64,000 nt of DNA from Paraplanobispora takensis (GTDB lineage Bacteria; Actinomycetota; Actinomycetes; Streptosporangiales; Streptosporangiaceae), in assembly GCF_016863195.1 (NCBI RefSeq), contig NZ_BOOK01000041.1, positions 1 through 64,000 of the forward strand, in the 5' to 3' direction. The translations under genes were made by a program, and so were the position numbers. How positions within the stretch are numbered: position 1 is the first letter of the stretch; the number at the start of each line of letters is the position of its first letter. Under the pieces are notes generated by a model. That model had not been told where the DNA came from, searched no databases, and worked only from the letters and a program-made list of their open reading frames with translations. Shown here one piece after another: positions 15,106 through 23,364 of this stretch.

Positions 15106-16701
15106 ATGGCAGGCACAGCGGGCGGCGCGGCGGACGGTGCTGCGGGCGGTGTGGCGGACGGTGCTGCGGGGGTGACCGGCGCGCTCCTGGTCGCCGGGAC
15201 CACCTCCGACGCGGGCAAGAGCATCGTCACCGCAGGCATCTGCCGGTGGCTGGCCCGCCAGGGCGTGAAGGTCGCGCCGTACAAGGCGCAGAACATGTCG
15301 CTGAACTCCTTCGTCACCGCCGACGGCGCCGAGATCGGCCGGGCCCAGGCGATGCAGGCCGCGGCGTGCGGGCTGGAGCCCAGCGCCGACATGAACCCCA
15401 TCCTGCTCAAGCCGGGCAGCGACCGGCGCAGCCAGGTGGTGGTCATGGGCAGGCCGCTGGCCGACGTCGACGCGATGGAGTACTGGCAGGTCAAGGACCA
15501 CCTCCGGGACATCGCCGTCGAGGCGCTGGAGCGATTGCGGGCCCGCTACGACGTGGTGGTCTGCGAGGGGGCGGGCAGTCCCGCGGAGATCAACCTGCGC
15601 CGGGGCGACATCGCGAACATGGGCCTGGCCCGGGCGGCGGACCTGCCGGTCGTCGTGGTCGGCGACATCGACCGGGGCGGGGTCTTCGCCTCGCTGTACG
15701 GGACGGTGGCCCTGCTGGAGCCCGCCGACCAGGCGCTCATCGCCGGGTTCGTGATCAACAAGTTCCGGGGCGCGCGCGAGCTCCTCGAACCCGGCCTCGA
15801 CATGATCAGGAAGCTGACCGGCCGCGAGGTGTACGGCGTGCTGCCCTGGCTGGACGGCATCTGGCTCGACGTCGAGGACTCCCTGGCCCTGGACAACCGG
15901 CCCGCGTCCGCCGCGCGCACGCCGTACGGCAGGCAGACCCTGAGGGTCGCGGTGGTCAGGCTGCCGCGCATCTCCAACTTCACCGACGTCGACGCCCTGG
16001 CCTCCGAGCCCGGTGTGGTCGTGCGCTTCGTGACCTCTCCGGCCGAGCTCGACGACGCCGACCTGGTGGTCCTGCCCGGTTCCCGCGCCACGGTCTCGGA
16101 CCTGGCCTGGCTGCGCGCCACCGGTCTGGCCGACGCGCTGCCCGGCCGGGTCGTGCTCGGCATCTGCGGCGGCTACCAGATGCTCGCCCGGACCATCCAC
16201 GACGACGTCGAGTCGGGCGCCGGGCGGGTCGAGGGGCTCGGGCTGCTGCCCGCCACGGTGGAGTTCGCCAGGGACAAGACGCTGGGCCGCCCGGTCGGCA
16301 GCGCGTACGGCTGCCGCGTGGCCGCCTACGAGATCCACCACGGGGTGGTGACCGTCGAGGGAGGCGCCCCCTTCCTGGACGGCTGCCGGGCGGGCACGGT
16401 CTGGGGGACGACCTGGCACGGGGCCCTGGAGAACGACGACTTCCGGCGGGCCTTCCTGACCGAGGTGGCCGCCGCCTCCGGCCGGGACTTCACCCCCGCG
16501 CCCGGGACGAGCTTCGCCGCGCTGCGCGAGGAACGGCTGGACGCCCTCGGCGACCTGATCGAGCGGCACGTGGACACCGGTGCCCTGCTCCGCCTCCTGG
16601 ACGGCGGAGCCCCGCGGGGCCTTCCGACGCTGCCGCCGGGAGGTTCCCTCCCCGGAGCGCCGAATTTCTCGCACAATGGTGATATGGACGGTGAACGATG
16701 A
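15106..16701 (+). CDS. cobQ: Cobyric acid synthase CobQ
   Basis: A 531-residue glutamine-dependent amidotransferase that amidates adenosylcobyrinic acid a,c-diamide at b, d, e and g. The N-terminal ATPase domain starts with the P-loop variant [16 protein letters not shown] and [16 protein letters not shown]. The C-terminal class I glutaminase domain has the nucleophile Cys in [14 protein letters not shown] and a catalytic His in [13 protein letters not shown] 15106 follows GGGAAAGG; an in-frame ATG at 15076 is possible. A Gly/Ala-rich extension of about 25 residues precedes the P-loop. The gene ends in a 4-base overlap with the SHOCT gene. Confidence 0.95.
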   Translation: MAGTAGGAADGAAGGVADGAAGVTGALLVAGTTSDAGKSIVTAGICRWLARQGVKVAPYKAQNMSLNSFVTADGAEIGRAQAMQAAACGLEPSADMNPILLKPGSDRRSQVVVMGRPLADVDAMEYWQVKDHLRDIAVEALERLRARYDVVVCEGAGSPAEINLRRGDIANMGLARAADLPVVVVGDIDRGGVFASLYGTVALLEPADQALIAGFVINKFRGARELLEPGLDMIRKLTGREVYGVLPWLDGIWLDVEDSLALDNRPASAARTPYGRQTLRVAVVRLPRISNFTDVDALASEPGVVVRFVTSPAELDDADLVVLPGSRATVSDLAWLRATGLADALPGRVVLGICGGYQMLARTIHDDVESGAGRVEGLGLLPATVEFARDKTLGRPVGSAYGCRVAAYEIHHGVVTVEGGAPFLDGCRAGTVWGTTWHGALENDDFRRAFLTEVAAASGRDFTPAPGTSFAALREERLDALGDLIERHVDTGALLRLLDGGAPRGLPTLPPGGSLPGAPNFSHNGDMDGER

Positions 16702-16913
16702 TCACCCGGATGGTTATGGTCCTCTTCGTCATCGCCGTGATCGCCGCGGTGGTGCTCGGCGTCGCCCTCATGGTCCACACCGCCAAGAGGCGCTCCTCCG
16801 CTCTGCCCGCGCCCGACGACCCCCGCGAGATCCTCCGGCGCCGCTACGCCGCCGGCGAGATCGACGAGGACGAATACCTCCGCCGCATGTCCGGTCTCTC
16901 CCAGGACTGGTGA
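16698..16913 (+). CDS. Small membrane protein with a SHOCT domain
   Basis: A 71-residue protein. Residues 4-28 are one transmembrane helix ([20 protein letters not shown]). The cytosolic C-terminus [20 protein letters not shown] is the short C-terminal (SHOCT) helix-turn-helix motif found at the end of many small membrane proteins and thought to mediate oligomerisation. It starts at an ATGA overlap with the stop of cobQ, so it is translated by coupling, although no cobalamin role is known for it. Confidence 0.9.
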   Translation: MITRMVMVLFVIAVIAAVVLGVALMVHTAKRRSSALPAPDDPREILRRRYAAGEIDEDEYLRRMSGLSQDW

Positions 16914-16943
16914 GAACGAGCGCGTCCCGGAGAGAGGTGCGCC

Positions 16944-17453
16944 TCAGGCGTGCCGGTCGTCGGCGGAATGCGGCGCCTGCCGTGAGTGGTGGTCTACCAG
17001 GCGGGTCAGGAGTGCGACCAGCTGCTCGCGTTCGGGTCCGGTCAGCGGGGCGAGCAGGTCCTCGTGGAGGGAGTCCAGGAGGGCGTCGAGCCGGGCCGTC
17101 AGGCTGCGGCCCTCGGGGGTCACGGTGATGACGTTGCGGCGGCGGTCGGCGGGGTCGGGCGCCCGCTCGATCAGGCCGCGGTCGGCGAGTTCGTTGATCA
17201 CGGCGACCAGGTCGCTGCGGTAGACGCCGGTGCGGCGGCTCAGCGTCGCCTGGCTGGCCGGGCCGGACTCCCGGAGCGTGACCAGCACGGCGTAGTGCCA
17301 TCTGCGCGCGTCCTCCTCGGCCAGTTTCCTGCTCACCAGCCGCTCGGCGTGCGCCGCCGCCATCCCCAGCAACCTGCTCGGCAGGGTCCGCAGCCGGACG
17401 GGTGTGGCCTGGTCGTCGCCGGTGTGCGTCATGTCGGCGGCACTGTCGCTCAT
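16944..17453 (-). CDS. MarR-family transcriptional regulator
   Basis: A 169-residue MarR protein. The wing-helix region covers RRWHYAVLVTLRESGPASQA, RRTGVYRSDLVAVINELADRG and the wing DPADRRRNVITVTPEGR. The C-terminal helices dimerise. Three Met/GTG starts are available; ATG 17453 is chosen, while the GTG at 17483 would add ten residues lying inside the operator-like repeats. It is divergent from the haloalkane dehalogenase gene and most likely represses it and itself through the repeats at 17474-17520. Confidence 0.9.
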   Translation of the reverse strand: MSDSAADMTHTGDDQATPVRLRTLPSRLLGMAAAHAERLVSRKLAEEDARRWHYAVLVTLRESGPASQATLSRRTGVYRSDLVAVINELADRGLIERAPDPADRRRNVITVTPEGRSLTARLDALLDSLHEDLLAPLTGPEREQLVALLTRLVDHHSRQAPHSADDRHA

Positions 17454-17473
17454 GCCGCCGATCTTATCCCTTG

Positions 17474-17520
17474 CGTTAGCCACCCTAACGGTTTAGATTC
17501 GTTAGTGTCATAAACGTTAG
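17474..17520. promoter_or_regulatory. CGTTAG repeats between marR and dehalogenase, candidate MarR operator
   Basis: CGTTAG (17474-17479) and CTAACG (17485-17490) form a perfect 6-bp inverted repeat with 5-base spacing. Two more direct CGTTAG copies follow at 17500-17505 and 17515-17520. Four half-sites in 47 bases between divergent genes fit MarR dimer binding at two adjacent sites. Confidence 0.6.
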
Positions 17521-17549
17521 TGTGGCAAACGGATTGGACGGGTGGCCCG

Positions 17550-18419
17550 ATGCCGACCATCGATGTGCTCGACTCGACGATGTACTACGAGGAGACGGAA
17601 GGGGCCGCTGAGGGCGGGGCTCCGCTGGTCTTCCTGCACGGCAACCCCGCCTCCTCGCACCTGTGGCGCAACGTGCTGCCCCGTCTCGGCGGGTCCGGCC
17701 GGGTGCTGGCTCCCGACCTGATCGGCATGGGCCGCTCCGGCAAGCCCGCCCTCGGCTACCGCTTCGGCGACCACGCCCGCTACCTCGACGCCTGGTTCGA
17801 CGCGCTCGGCCTGCAGGAGGTGATCCTGGTCGGCCACGACTGGGGCGGGGCGCTGGCCTTCGACCGGGCGGCCCGCCGTCCCGGGCGGGTTCGCGGTGTG
17901 GCCTTCATGGAGACCTTCGTCCGGCCGATGAGCTGGAGCGAGCTCGGCGAGGGGCCGCGGGCCCGGGGTGAGAAGATCCGCGGGCCTGAGGGGGAGTCGC
18001 TGGTGCTCGACCGGAACTTCCTGGTGGAGACCGCGTTCACCGGCGGTGTGCTGACGGCGCTGAGCCCGGAGGAGATGGCCCCCTATCTGGCGCCGTACCC
18101 CACCCGCGACAGCCGCCGCCCCCTGCTGGAGTGGGCGCGCTCGCTGCCGCTCGACGGGGAGCCCGCCGACGTGGCCGGCCGGATCGAGGCCTACGGCGCG
18201 TGGCTGGCGGGCAGCGGCGACGTCCCCAAGCTGCTGCTCACCTTCGACTCCGCGCCGACCCTGCTCATCGGGGAGGAGATGGCCGCCTGGTGCGCGGCCA
18301 ACATCGCCGCCCTGGAGATCGAGCACTGCGGCCCGGCCGGCCACCACGCGCCGGAGGACCGGCCCGAAGAGATCGCCGCGGCGATCACCGCCTGGATCGA
18401 GCGGCGGAAGCTCCGCTGA
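17550..18419 (+). CDS. Haloalkane dehalogenase-like alpha/beta hydrolase
   Basis: A 289-residue cytosolic alpha/beta hydrolase. The oxyanion motif is FLHGNPASSHLWRN, then GRVLAPDLIGMGRSGKP. The nucleophile is Asp97 in VGHDWGGALAF (Asp, not Ser, which with the following Trp is the haloalkane dehalogenase signature), and the catalytic His lies in GPAGHHAPEDRPE. Family members hydrolyse carbon-halogen bonds to alcohols and halide. The ATG at 17550 is preferred over a GTG 30 bases upstream that lies in the operator region. Control by the divergent MarR protein is likely; whether the natural substrate is halogenated is unknown. Confidence 0.9.
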   Translation: MPTIDVLDSTMYYEETEGAAEGGAPLVFLHGNPASSHLWRNVLPRLGGSGRVLAPDLIGMGRSGKPALGYRFGDHARYLDAWFDALGLQEVILVGHDWGGALAFDRAARRPGRVRGVAFMETFVRPMSWSELGEGPRARGEKIRGPEGESLVLDRNFLVETAFTGGVLTALSPEEMAPYLAPYPTRDSRRPLLEWARSLPLDGEPADVAGRIEAYGAWLAGSGDVPKLLLTFDSAPTLLIGEEMAAWCAANIAALEIEHCGPAGHHAPEDRPEEIAAAITAWIERRKLR

Positions 18420-18541
18420 GCCCGGACGCCCGGACGCTCCGGACGCCCCGGGCGGCTTCCGGAAGCGGGAAACGAAGAGGCGGGGAAGTGTCGTGATCGG
18501 GTCATGGTCCGGGAGATCGGTGCGGGGGCACGATCGGGAGC

Positions 18542-19468
18542 ATGACAGCGGTAGTGGAGACCGAGGGACTGACCAAGTTCTACGGCAGGCGCCGGGGGCT
18601 TGAGGACCTCGATCTGGAGATCAGGCCCGGAGAGGTGTTCGGGTATCTGGGCCCGAACGGCGCGGGCAAGACGACGACCATCCGGCTCCTGCTCGACGTG
18701 ATCCGCCCCACCCGGGGCCGGATGAGCGTGCTGGGCATGGACCCCCGCGATCCGGCCGTGCGCGGCCGGATCGGTTACCTGCCCGGGGAACTGGCCCTGG
18801 AGGGCCGCGAGAAGGCGAGCGAGTACCTCGACTTCCTGGGTCGCGCCCGCGGCGGCGTGCCCAGGGAGCGGATCGCGGCGCTCGCCGAGCGGCTGGACGC
18901 CGACCTGTCGGTGCCGATGGGGAAGCTCTCCAAGGGCAACAAGCAGAAGGTCGGGCTGATCCAGGCGTTCATGCACGAGCCGGAGTTCCTGATCCTGGAC
19001 GAGCCGACGAGCGGGCTGGACCCGCTGGTGCAGCAGGAGTTCCTCGCGATGGTCCGCGAGGTGCGCAGCGGCGGGCGGACCGTGCTGATGTCCTCCCACG
19101 TGCTGGCCGAGGTGGAGCACGTCTCCGACCGGGTCGGCATCGTCCGGAGCGGCCGGCTGGTCGCGGTCGAGGACATCGCGGCCCTGCGGGAGAAGGCGGT
19201 GCGCCGGGTGGAGCTGCACTTCGACGCGCCCGTGCCGCGAGAGGCCTTCGAGAACCTGCCCGGCGTGCGGGACCTGAAGGTGGAGGGGGCCGGCGTGCGC
19301 TGCACGATCGACGGCCGCCCGGACGCGCTGGTCAAGGCGGCGGCCCGGTTCACCGTGGTGCACCTGGTCAGCGCCGAGCCCGACCTGGAAGAGATCTTCC
19401 TGACCTACTACAGCGAGAGCGAGGAGGAGGGACGTCATGCCCGCGCTGGTGTCCAAGAGCCTGCGTGA
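18542..19468 (+). CDS. ABC-2-type transporter ATP-binding protein
   Basis: A 308-residue ATPase of the DrrA/CcmA-like family. Walker A is GYLGPNGAGKTTTIRLLLDV, signature KLSKGNKQKVGLIQA, Walker B FLILDEPTSGLDPLVQQ, H-loop SSHVLAEVEHV. The C-terminal domain (about 220-308) is of the type that contacts the membrane subunit. It overlaps the permease gene by 32 bases and forms one export system with it. The substrate is unknown; drugs or lipids are typical. Confidence 0.93.
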   Translation: MTAVVETEGLTKFYGRRRGLEDLDLEIRPGEVFGYLGPNGAGKTTTIRLLLDVIRPTRGRMSVLGMDPRDPAVRGRIGYLPGELALEGREKASEYLDFLGRARGGVPRERIAALAERLDADLSVPMGKLSKGNKQKVGLIQAFMHEPEFLILDEPTSGLDPLVQQEFLAMVREVRSGGRTVLMSSHVLAEVEHVSDRVGIVRSGRLVAVEDIAALREKAVRRVELHFDAPVPREAFENLPGVRDLKVEGAGVRCTIDGRPDALVKAAARFTVVHLVSAEPDLEEIFLTYYSESEEEGRHARAGVQEPA

Positions 19469-20237
19469 CTACCGCAGGTCGCTGATCCGCTGGACGATCG
19501 GCATCGGGGCGTTCTTCACGCTCTACCTGTCGATCTATCCGAACATCTCCGAGAACAAGGAGATCTACGGCGCACAGGCGCTGGCCAAGTATCCGGGCGC
19601 GCTGCGCGACCTGATGGGCGGCATGGAGGACTTCACCTCCGGGATCGGATATCTGAGCAGCGTGGTCTACCAGCTGTTCGGGCCGATGCTGTTCGTGGTG
19701 TGCGCGATGCTCCTGGGCAACCGGGCGATCGCCCAGCCGGAGGAGGCGGGCACGCTGGAGCTGACCGTCACGCTTCCGATCGACCGCAGGAGGCTGGTCT
19801 TCGAGCGGTTCGTCGCCCTCGCCCTGGGCCTGCTCGCCGTCGCGGCGGCCACGTTCCTGCTCGTCTGGGTGCTGTCGGCCGTCTCCGACATGGGCGTCCC
19901 CGCCGACCGGATCCTCGCCGCGCACACCGGGGTCTTCCTGCTCGGCCTGTTCTTCGGCGTGCTGGCGCTGACGGTGGGCGCGGCCACCGGGCGCAAGGGG
20001 GCGGCGATGGCGGTCGTCGGCGTGGTCGCGGTCGGCGGCTACATCGTGGAGACCATGGGCAAGAACGTGGACTGGATCTCCTGGCTGCGCTGGATCTCGC
20101 CCTTCCACTACTACCTGGACGGCAGGCCGCTCCACCAGGGATTCCCCGTGGGGGACTACCTCGTGCTGGCCGGTGCGACCGCCGTGCTGCTGATCACCGC
20201 GATCCTCGCCTTCGATCGGCGTGACGTGGGAGTCTGA
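19437..20237 (+). CDS. ABC-2-type transporter permease
   Basis: A 266-residue integral membrane protein with six predicted helices, starting SLIRWTIGIGAFFTLYLSIY and including MLFVVCAMLLGNRAIAQPEE, ALALGLLAVAAATFLLVW, HTGVFLLGLFFGVLALTVG, MAVVGVVAVGGYIVETMG and LVLAGATAVLLITAILAFD. It pairs with the preceding ATPase. Its stop codon shares one base (TGATG) with the start of the PucR-type regulator, so the three genes form an operon. Confidence 0.92.
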   Translation: MPALVSKSLRDYRRSLIRWTIGIGAFFTLYLSIYPNISENKEIYGAQALAKYPGALRDLMGGMEDFTSGIGYLSSVVYQLFGPMLFVVCAMLLGNRAIAQPEEAGTLELTVTLPIDRRRLVFERFVALALGLLAVAAATFLLVWVLSAVSDMGVPADRILAAHTGVFLLGLFFGVLALTVGAATGRKGAAMAVVGVVAVGGYIVETMGKNVDWISWLRWISPFHYYLDGRPLHQGFPVGDYLVLAGATAVLLITAILAFDRRDVGV

Positions 20238-21373
20238 TGGACGAGATCGCAGGAGCCGGCATGCGATCGAGCGAAGGGACAGCGGTGATGAAGGTGCCCG
20301 CCGACCTGCTCGGCGGGCACCTTCACGTGCTGGACGAGGCGGTCGCCACCGGGCGGCTGCCCGGCCGTGAGGCGCTCGACGCCTACCGGACGGCGGGCGC
20401 GCGGGCCGCCGAGCTGGGCGTGCCGCTGCGGGACCTGGTCGACACCGCCCTGGCGATGGCCGAGCCGGCCGGACACGACGGGCCCGCCGGGCCGGGCCGG
20501 GCAGCCGGTGCGGCGCTGCTGCCGGCACTGCGGCGGGTGGTCTCCGCCCTCATGGAGGGCTACGAGAACGCCCAGCGGCTGGCCATCCGCCAGGAGGAGT
20601 CGGCCCGCAGGGAGTTCGTGGACGACCTGCTCCAGGGCCGCTCGGACCGGCTGGCCGAGCGCGCCGAGCACTTCGGGCTCCGGCTCGCCGAGTCCTACGT
20701 GGTCGCGGTCGCCCGCCCGGCCGGTACGGCCCTGCGCGGGGACGGGGACGCGATGGTGCGGCGGATCGAGCAGGCGATGATCACCCGGTTCGGGTCGCAC
20801 AACGTGCTGGTCGCCGTCCGGGACGGGATGATGGTCTGCGTGGCGCCGGGCGGCCTCGGCGCGGCGACCGGGGAGTTCACGCATCACGTGCGGCAGGCCA
20901 TGGAGCCGGGCTGGCGGGTCGGGGTGGGACGCCCGCACCGGGGGCCCGGCGGGGTGGTCGCCTCCTACCGCGAGGCCGGCAACGCGATCGAGCTGGGCGA
21001 TCGGCTGGGGCTGCGCGCGGCCGTGCTCAAGGCCGCCGACCTGCTGGTCTTCCCGGTGCTGCTGCGCGACCGGGAAGCCATCGACGACCTGGTCACGACC
21101 GTGCTGAGCCCGCTGCTGGAGGCGCGGGGCGGTCCTGAGCCGCTGCTCGCCACGCTGGAGGCCGTCTTCGCCGCGCAGGGGAACCAGACGGCGGCCGCGC
21201 GCAAGTTAGGCGTCAGCACCCGGGCGGTGACCTATCGGCTGGAACGCGTCCGCCGGCTCACCGGCTTCTCCCCCGACGATCCCACCCAGCGCTTCACCCT
21301 GGAGACCGCCGTGCTGGGCGCGCGTCTCCTCGACTGGCCCGCCCAGCCCCTCGCCTCCCGCCCCCGGACCTGA
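20237..21373 (+). CDS. PucR-family (CdaR-like) transcriptional regulator
   Basis: A 378-residue protein. The N-terminal half is a helical sensor region of the RsbR/PucR type, a GGDEF-like CdaR middle domain spans about 145-270, and the C-terminus carries the PucR HTH_30 motif (GNQTAAARKLGVSTRAVTYR, then LERVRRLTG). Coupled to the ABC exporter by a 1-base overlap, it most likely controls that operon. The last 168 bases overlap the 3' end of the convergent MFS gene, including the part that encodes the DNA-binding helix. Confidence 0.88.
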   Translation: MDEIAGAGMRSSEGTAVMKVPADLLGGHLHVLDEAVATGRLPGREALDAYRTAGARAAELGVPLRDLVDTALAMAEPAGHDGPAGPGRAAGAALLPALRRVVSALMEGYENAQRLAIRQEESARREFVDDLLQGRSDRLAERAEHFGLRLAESYVVAVARPAGTALRGDGDAMVRRIEQAMITRFGSHNVLVAVRDGMMVCVAPGGLGAATGEFTHHVRQAMEPGWRVGVGRPHRGPGGVVASYREAGNAIELGDRLGLRAAVLKAADLLVFPVLLRDREAIDDLVTTVLSPLLEARGGPEPLLATLEAVFAAQGNQTAAARKLGVSTRAVTYRLERVRRLTGFSPDDPTQRFTLETAVLGARLLDWPAQPLASRPRT

Positions 21374-22615
21374 CGTCGCCCCGCTCCCGGACTCGGCCTC
21401 CGCCTCGGCCGCGGCCACCGCGCGGGCCGTGACGGTCCGGGAGACCAGGAGGATGGTGAGGACGCACAGGCCCGCGGCGGCGCAGAACACGGCGGGCAGC
21501 CCGGCCGCCGCGGCGAGGATCCCGCCGGCCGCCGCGCCCAGGGGCCTGGCGCCCATGCCGATCAGGCGGACGGTCGCGTGGACCCGGCCCATCAGCCGCT
21601 CGGGGACGAGCCGCTGGCGCAGCGAGACCAGCAGGACGTTGCAGACGGCGTTGGTCGCGCCGAGGAGCACGGCGGTCACGCCGATGGCGGGGACGGTGGG
21701 GACGAGGACCGGGACGAGCAGCAGCAGGGCGTTGACCAGGTTGACCGTGACCAGCGTCCGGGCCTGGCCCGCGTGCCGGGCCAGCCGCTCGGCGACCAGC
21801 GAGCCCGCGATCGCACCGAGGGCGAGCGCCGCCGCCAGCAGGCCGTACCCGCCGGGGGTGAGCCCCACCCGCGACTCCTCGCCGACCACCCACAGGACGA
21901 AGACCGCGAAGTAGGCGTCGTTCGCGAAGTTGAACACTCCCGCGAACAGGGCCAGGCTCCGCAGGACGCGGTGTCCCCACAGGAAGCGCAGCCCCCGGGC
22001 GATGTCGGCGCGGAGCGGGCCGGAGGAGGGGGTCCGGAGGCGGAAACGCCCGCGCATGCCGAGCAGGGCGAGTCCCGCCGCCGCGTACAGCAGGGCGGGC
22101 GCCCCGAGCGTGGCGGTGATCCCGAGCGTGGCGCCGAGCCCGATCAGGACCCCGGCGAGCGGGGCGCCGAGGAAGTTGTTGCCGACCGTCTGCGCGGCGA
22201 CGAGCTTGCCGTTGGCGTCGGTGAGCCGCTCACGCGGCACGGCCATCGGCACCACCGCCTGCGCCGCGCTGTCGGCGAAGACCTCGCCCGCGCCGAGCAG
22301 CAGGACCCCGGCCAGCAGCACGGGCAGGTTCAGCATCCCCAGCCAGGCCGTCAGCGCCAGCGCGGCCAGCACGCCCGCCCGGGCCCAGGTGGCCGCGGCC
22401 ATCATCCGGCGCCGGTCGCACCGGTCGGCGAAGACCCCCGCGTGCAGGGAGAACAACAGCCAGGGGAGTGTCACCGCCGCGGTGACCAGGGAGACCAGGA
22501 ACGGCGAGCGGGTCAGCGTCACCGCGATCAGGGGCACCCCCATGAGCACGACGCCGTCGGCGGTGTTGGACAGGCCGGAGGAGGCCCACAACCAGCGGAA
22601 GGATCGCCCGGGCAC
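21206..22615 (-). CDS. MFS transporter (enterobactin/macrolide exporter-like)
   Basis: A 469-residue, 12-helix major facilitator of the MFS_3/EntS-like group. It has FRWLWASSGLSNTADGVVLM at the start, the loop-2/3 motif GVFADRCDRRRMMAAA, and VPRERLTDANGKLVAAQTVG typical of the group. GTG 22615 is chosen because GGAGG lies five bases upstream (22621-22625). The last 60 or so residues are Gly/Glu-rich, unlike the family, and read antisense through the PucR gene, as if the original stop codon had been lost. It is divergent from an ArsR-type repressor, which should control this efflux pump. Confidence 0.88.
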   Translation of the reverse strand: MPGRSFRWLWASSGLSNTADGVVLMGVPLIAVTLTRSPFLVSLVTAAVTLPWLLFSLHAGVFADRCDRRRMMAAATWARAGVLAALALTAWLGMLNLPVLLAGVLLLGAGEVFADSAAQAVVPMAVPRERLTDANGKLVAAQTVGNNFLGAPLAGVLIGLGATLGITATLGAPALLYAAAGLALLGMRGRFRLRTPSSGPLRADIARGLRFLWGHRVLRSLALFAGVFNFANDAYFAVFVLWVVGEESRVGLTPGGYGLLAAALALGAIAGSLVAERLARHAGQARTLVTVNLVNALLLLVPVLVPTVPAIGVTAVLLGATNAVCNVLLVSLRQRLVPERLMGRVHATVRLIGMGARPLGAAAGGILAAAAGLPAVFCAAAGLCVLTILLVSRTVTARAVAAAEAEAESGSGATSGPGAGGEGLGGPVEETRAQHGGLQGEALGGIVGGEAGEPADAFQPIGHRPGADA

Positions 22616-22646
22616 CGGCACCTCCGGTAGCGTGTAAAGGAAAGTA

Positions 22647-22680
22647 TGCAAAACTCTCTTTGCAAAGATATGGCTGCAAA
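22647..22680. promoter_or_regulatory. TGCAAA inverted repeats, candidate operator for the MFS/ArsR pair
   Basis: TGCAAA (22647-22652) and TTTGCA (22659-22664) form a perfect inverted repeat with 6-base spacing. A third TGCAAA lies at 22675-22680, immediately before the ArsR start. The cluster occupies the whole space between the divergent genes and is markedly AT-rich for this genome. Confidence 0.62.
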
Positions 22681-22682
22681 CC

Positions 22683-23309
22683 ATGGACGACAAGACCCCC
22701 GGCCCGGATGACCCACCGGTCGTCCTGAACTCGACCCGGGAGCTCGACGCCTCCGCGCTCAAGGGGCTCGCCCACCCGATCCGGCTCCGCCTGCTGGAAC
22801 TGCTGGAGCGCGACGGCCCCGCGACGGCGACCCAGCTCGCCGCCAAGAGCGGGGAGAGCACCGGCTCGACCAGCTACCACCTGCGCCGGCTGGCCCACCA
22901 CGGCCTCATCGAGGACGCTCCCGGCCGGGGGAAGGGGAAGGAACGCTGGTGGCGCGCCTCCTCGTTCGGATTCGACGGGGACCGCTTCCGCCGCGACCCC
23001 GACACGGCGCAGGCGGCCGAGCTCCTGCTCGCCGACCTGCTCCGGCAGCGCAACGCCGAACTCGGCCGCTGGCTGGAGGAGTCGCGGCACGCCCCGCGCG
23101 AATGGGTCAGGGCCACCCTCAACTCGCACACCGTCATGCGCCTGACCCGGGATGAGCTCGCCGACCTCGTCCGGGAGGTCTCCGGGGTGATCGAGGCCCA
23201 CCGCAACCGGGTGAGGGACCGGGAGGAGGGCACGCCGGACACCGCACGGGTCATCGTCGCCTTCGACGCCTTCCCGGTCGGTCTCGGCGCCCCGGACCCC
23301 TCGCGATGA
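22683..23309 (+). CDS. ArsR/SmtB-type winged-helix repressor
   Basis: A 208-residue regulator. The winged helix covers about 22-85 (ASALKGLAHPIRLRLLELLE, KSGESTGSTSYHLRRLAHHG, then GKGKERWWRA as the wing). A longer helical C-terminal domain (about 95-185) replaces the metal site of classical ArsR proteins, as in YdfF/MT-like drug-sensing members. No Cys-based metal motif is present. Its ATG lies in a CCATGG sequence that also holds an opposite ATG of the MFS strand. It probably represses the divergent pump through the TGCAAA repeats. Confidence 0.88.
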   Translation: MDDKTPGPDDPPVVLNSTRELDASALKGLAHPIRLRLLELLERDGPATATQLAAKSGESTGSTSYHLRRLAHHGLIEDAPGRGKGKERWWRASSFGFDGDRFRRDPDTAQAAELLLADLLRQRNAELGRWLEESRHAPREWVRATLNSHTVMRLTRDELADLVREVSGVIEAHRNRVRDREEGTPDTARVIVAFDAFPVGLGAPDPSR

Positions 23310-23310
23310 C

Positions 23311-23348
23311 GTACGGCCGCCGCCCCGGGCGGGGCGGCGGCCGTACGG
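23311..23348. terminator. Strong bidirectional hairpin terminator
   Basis: CGTACGGCCGCCGCCCC (23311-23327) and its exact inverse (23332-23348) form a 17-bp GC stem with a 4-base loop, placed between the convergent ArsR and quinone oxidoreductase genes. Confidence 0.85.
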
Positions 23349-23364
23349 AGCCTGAGGCGGCGGG

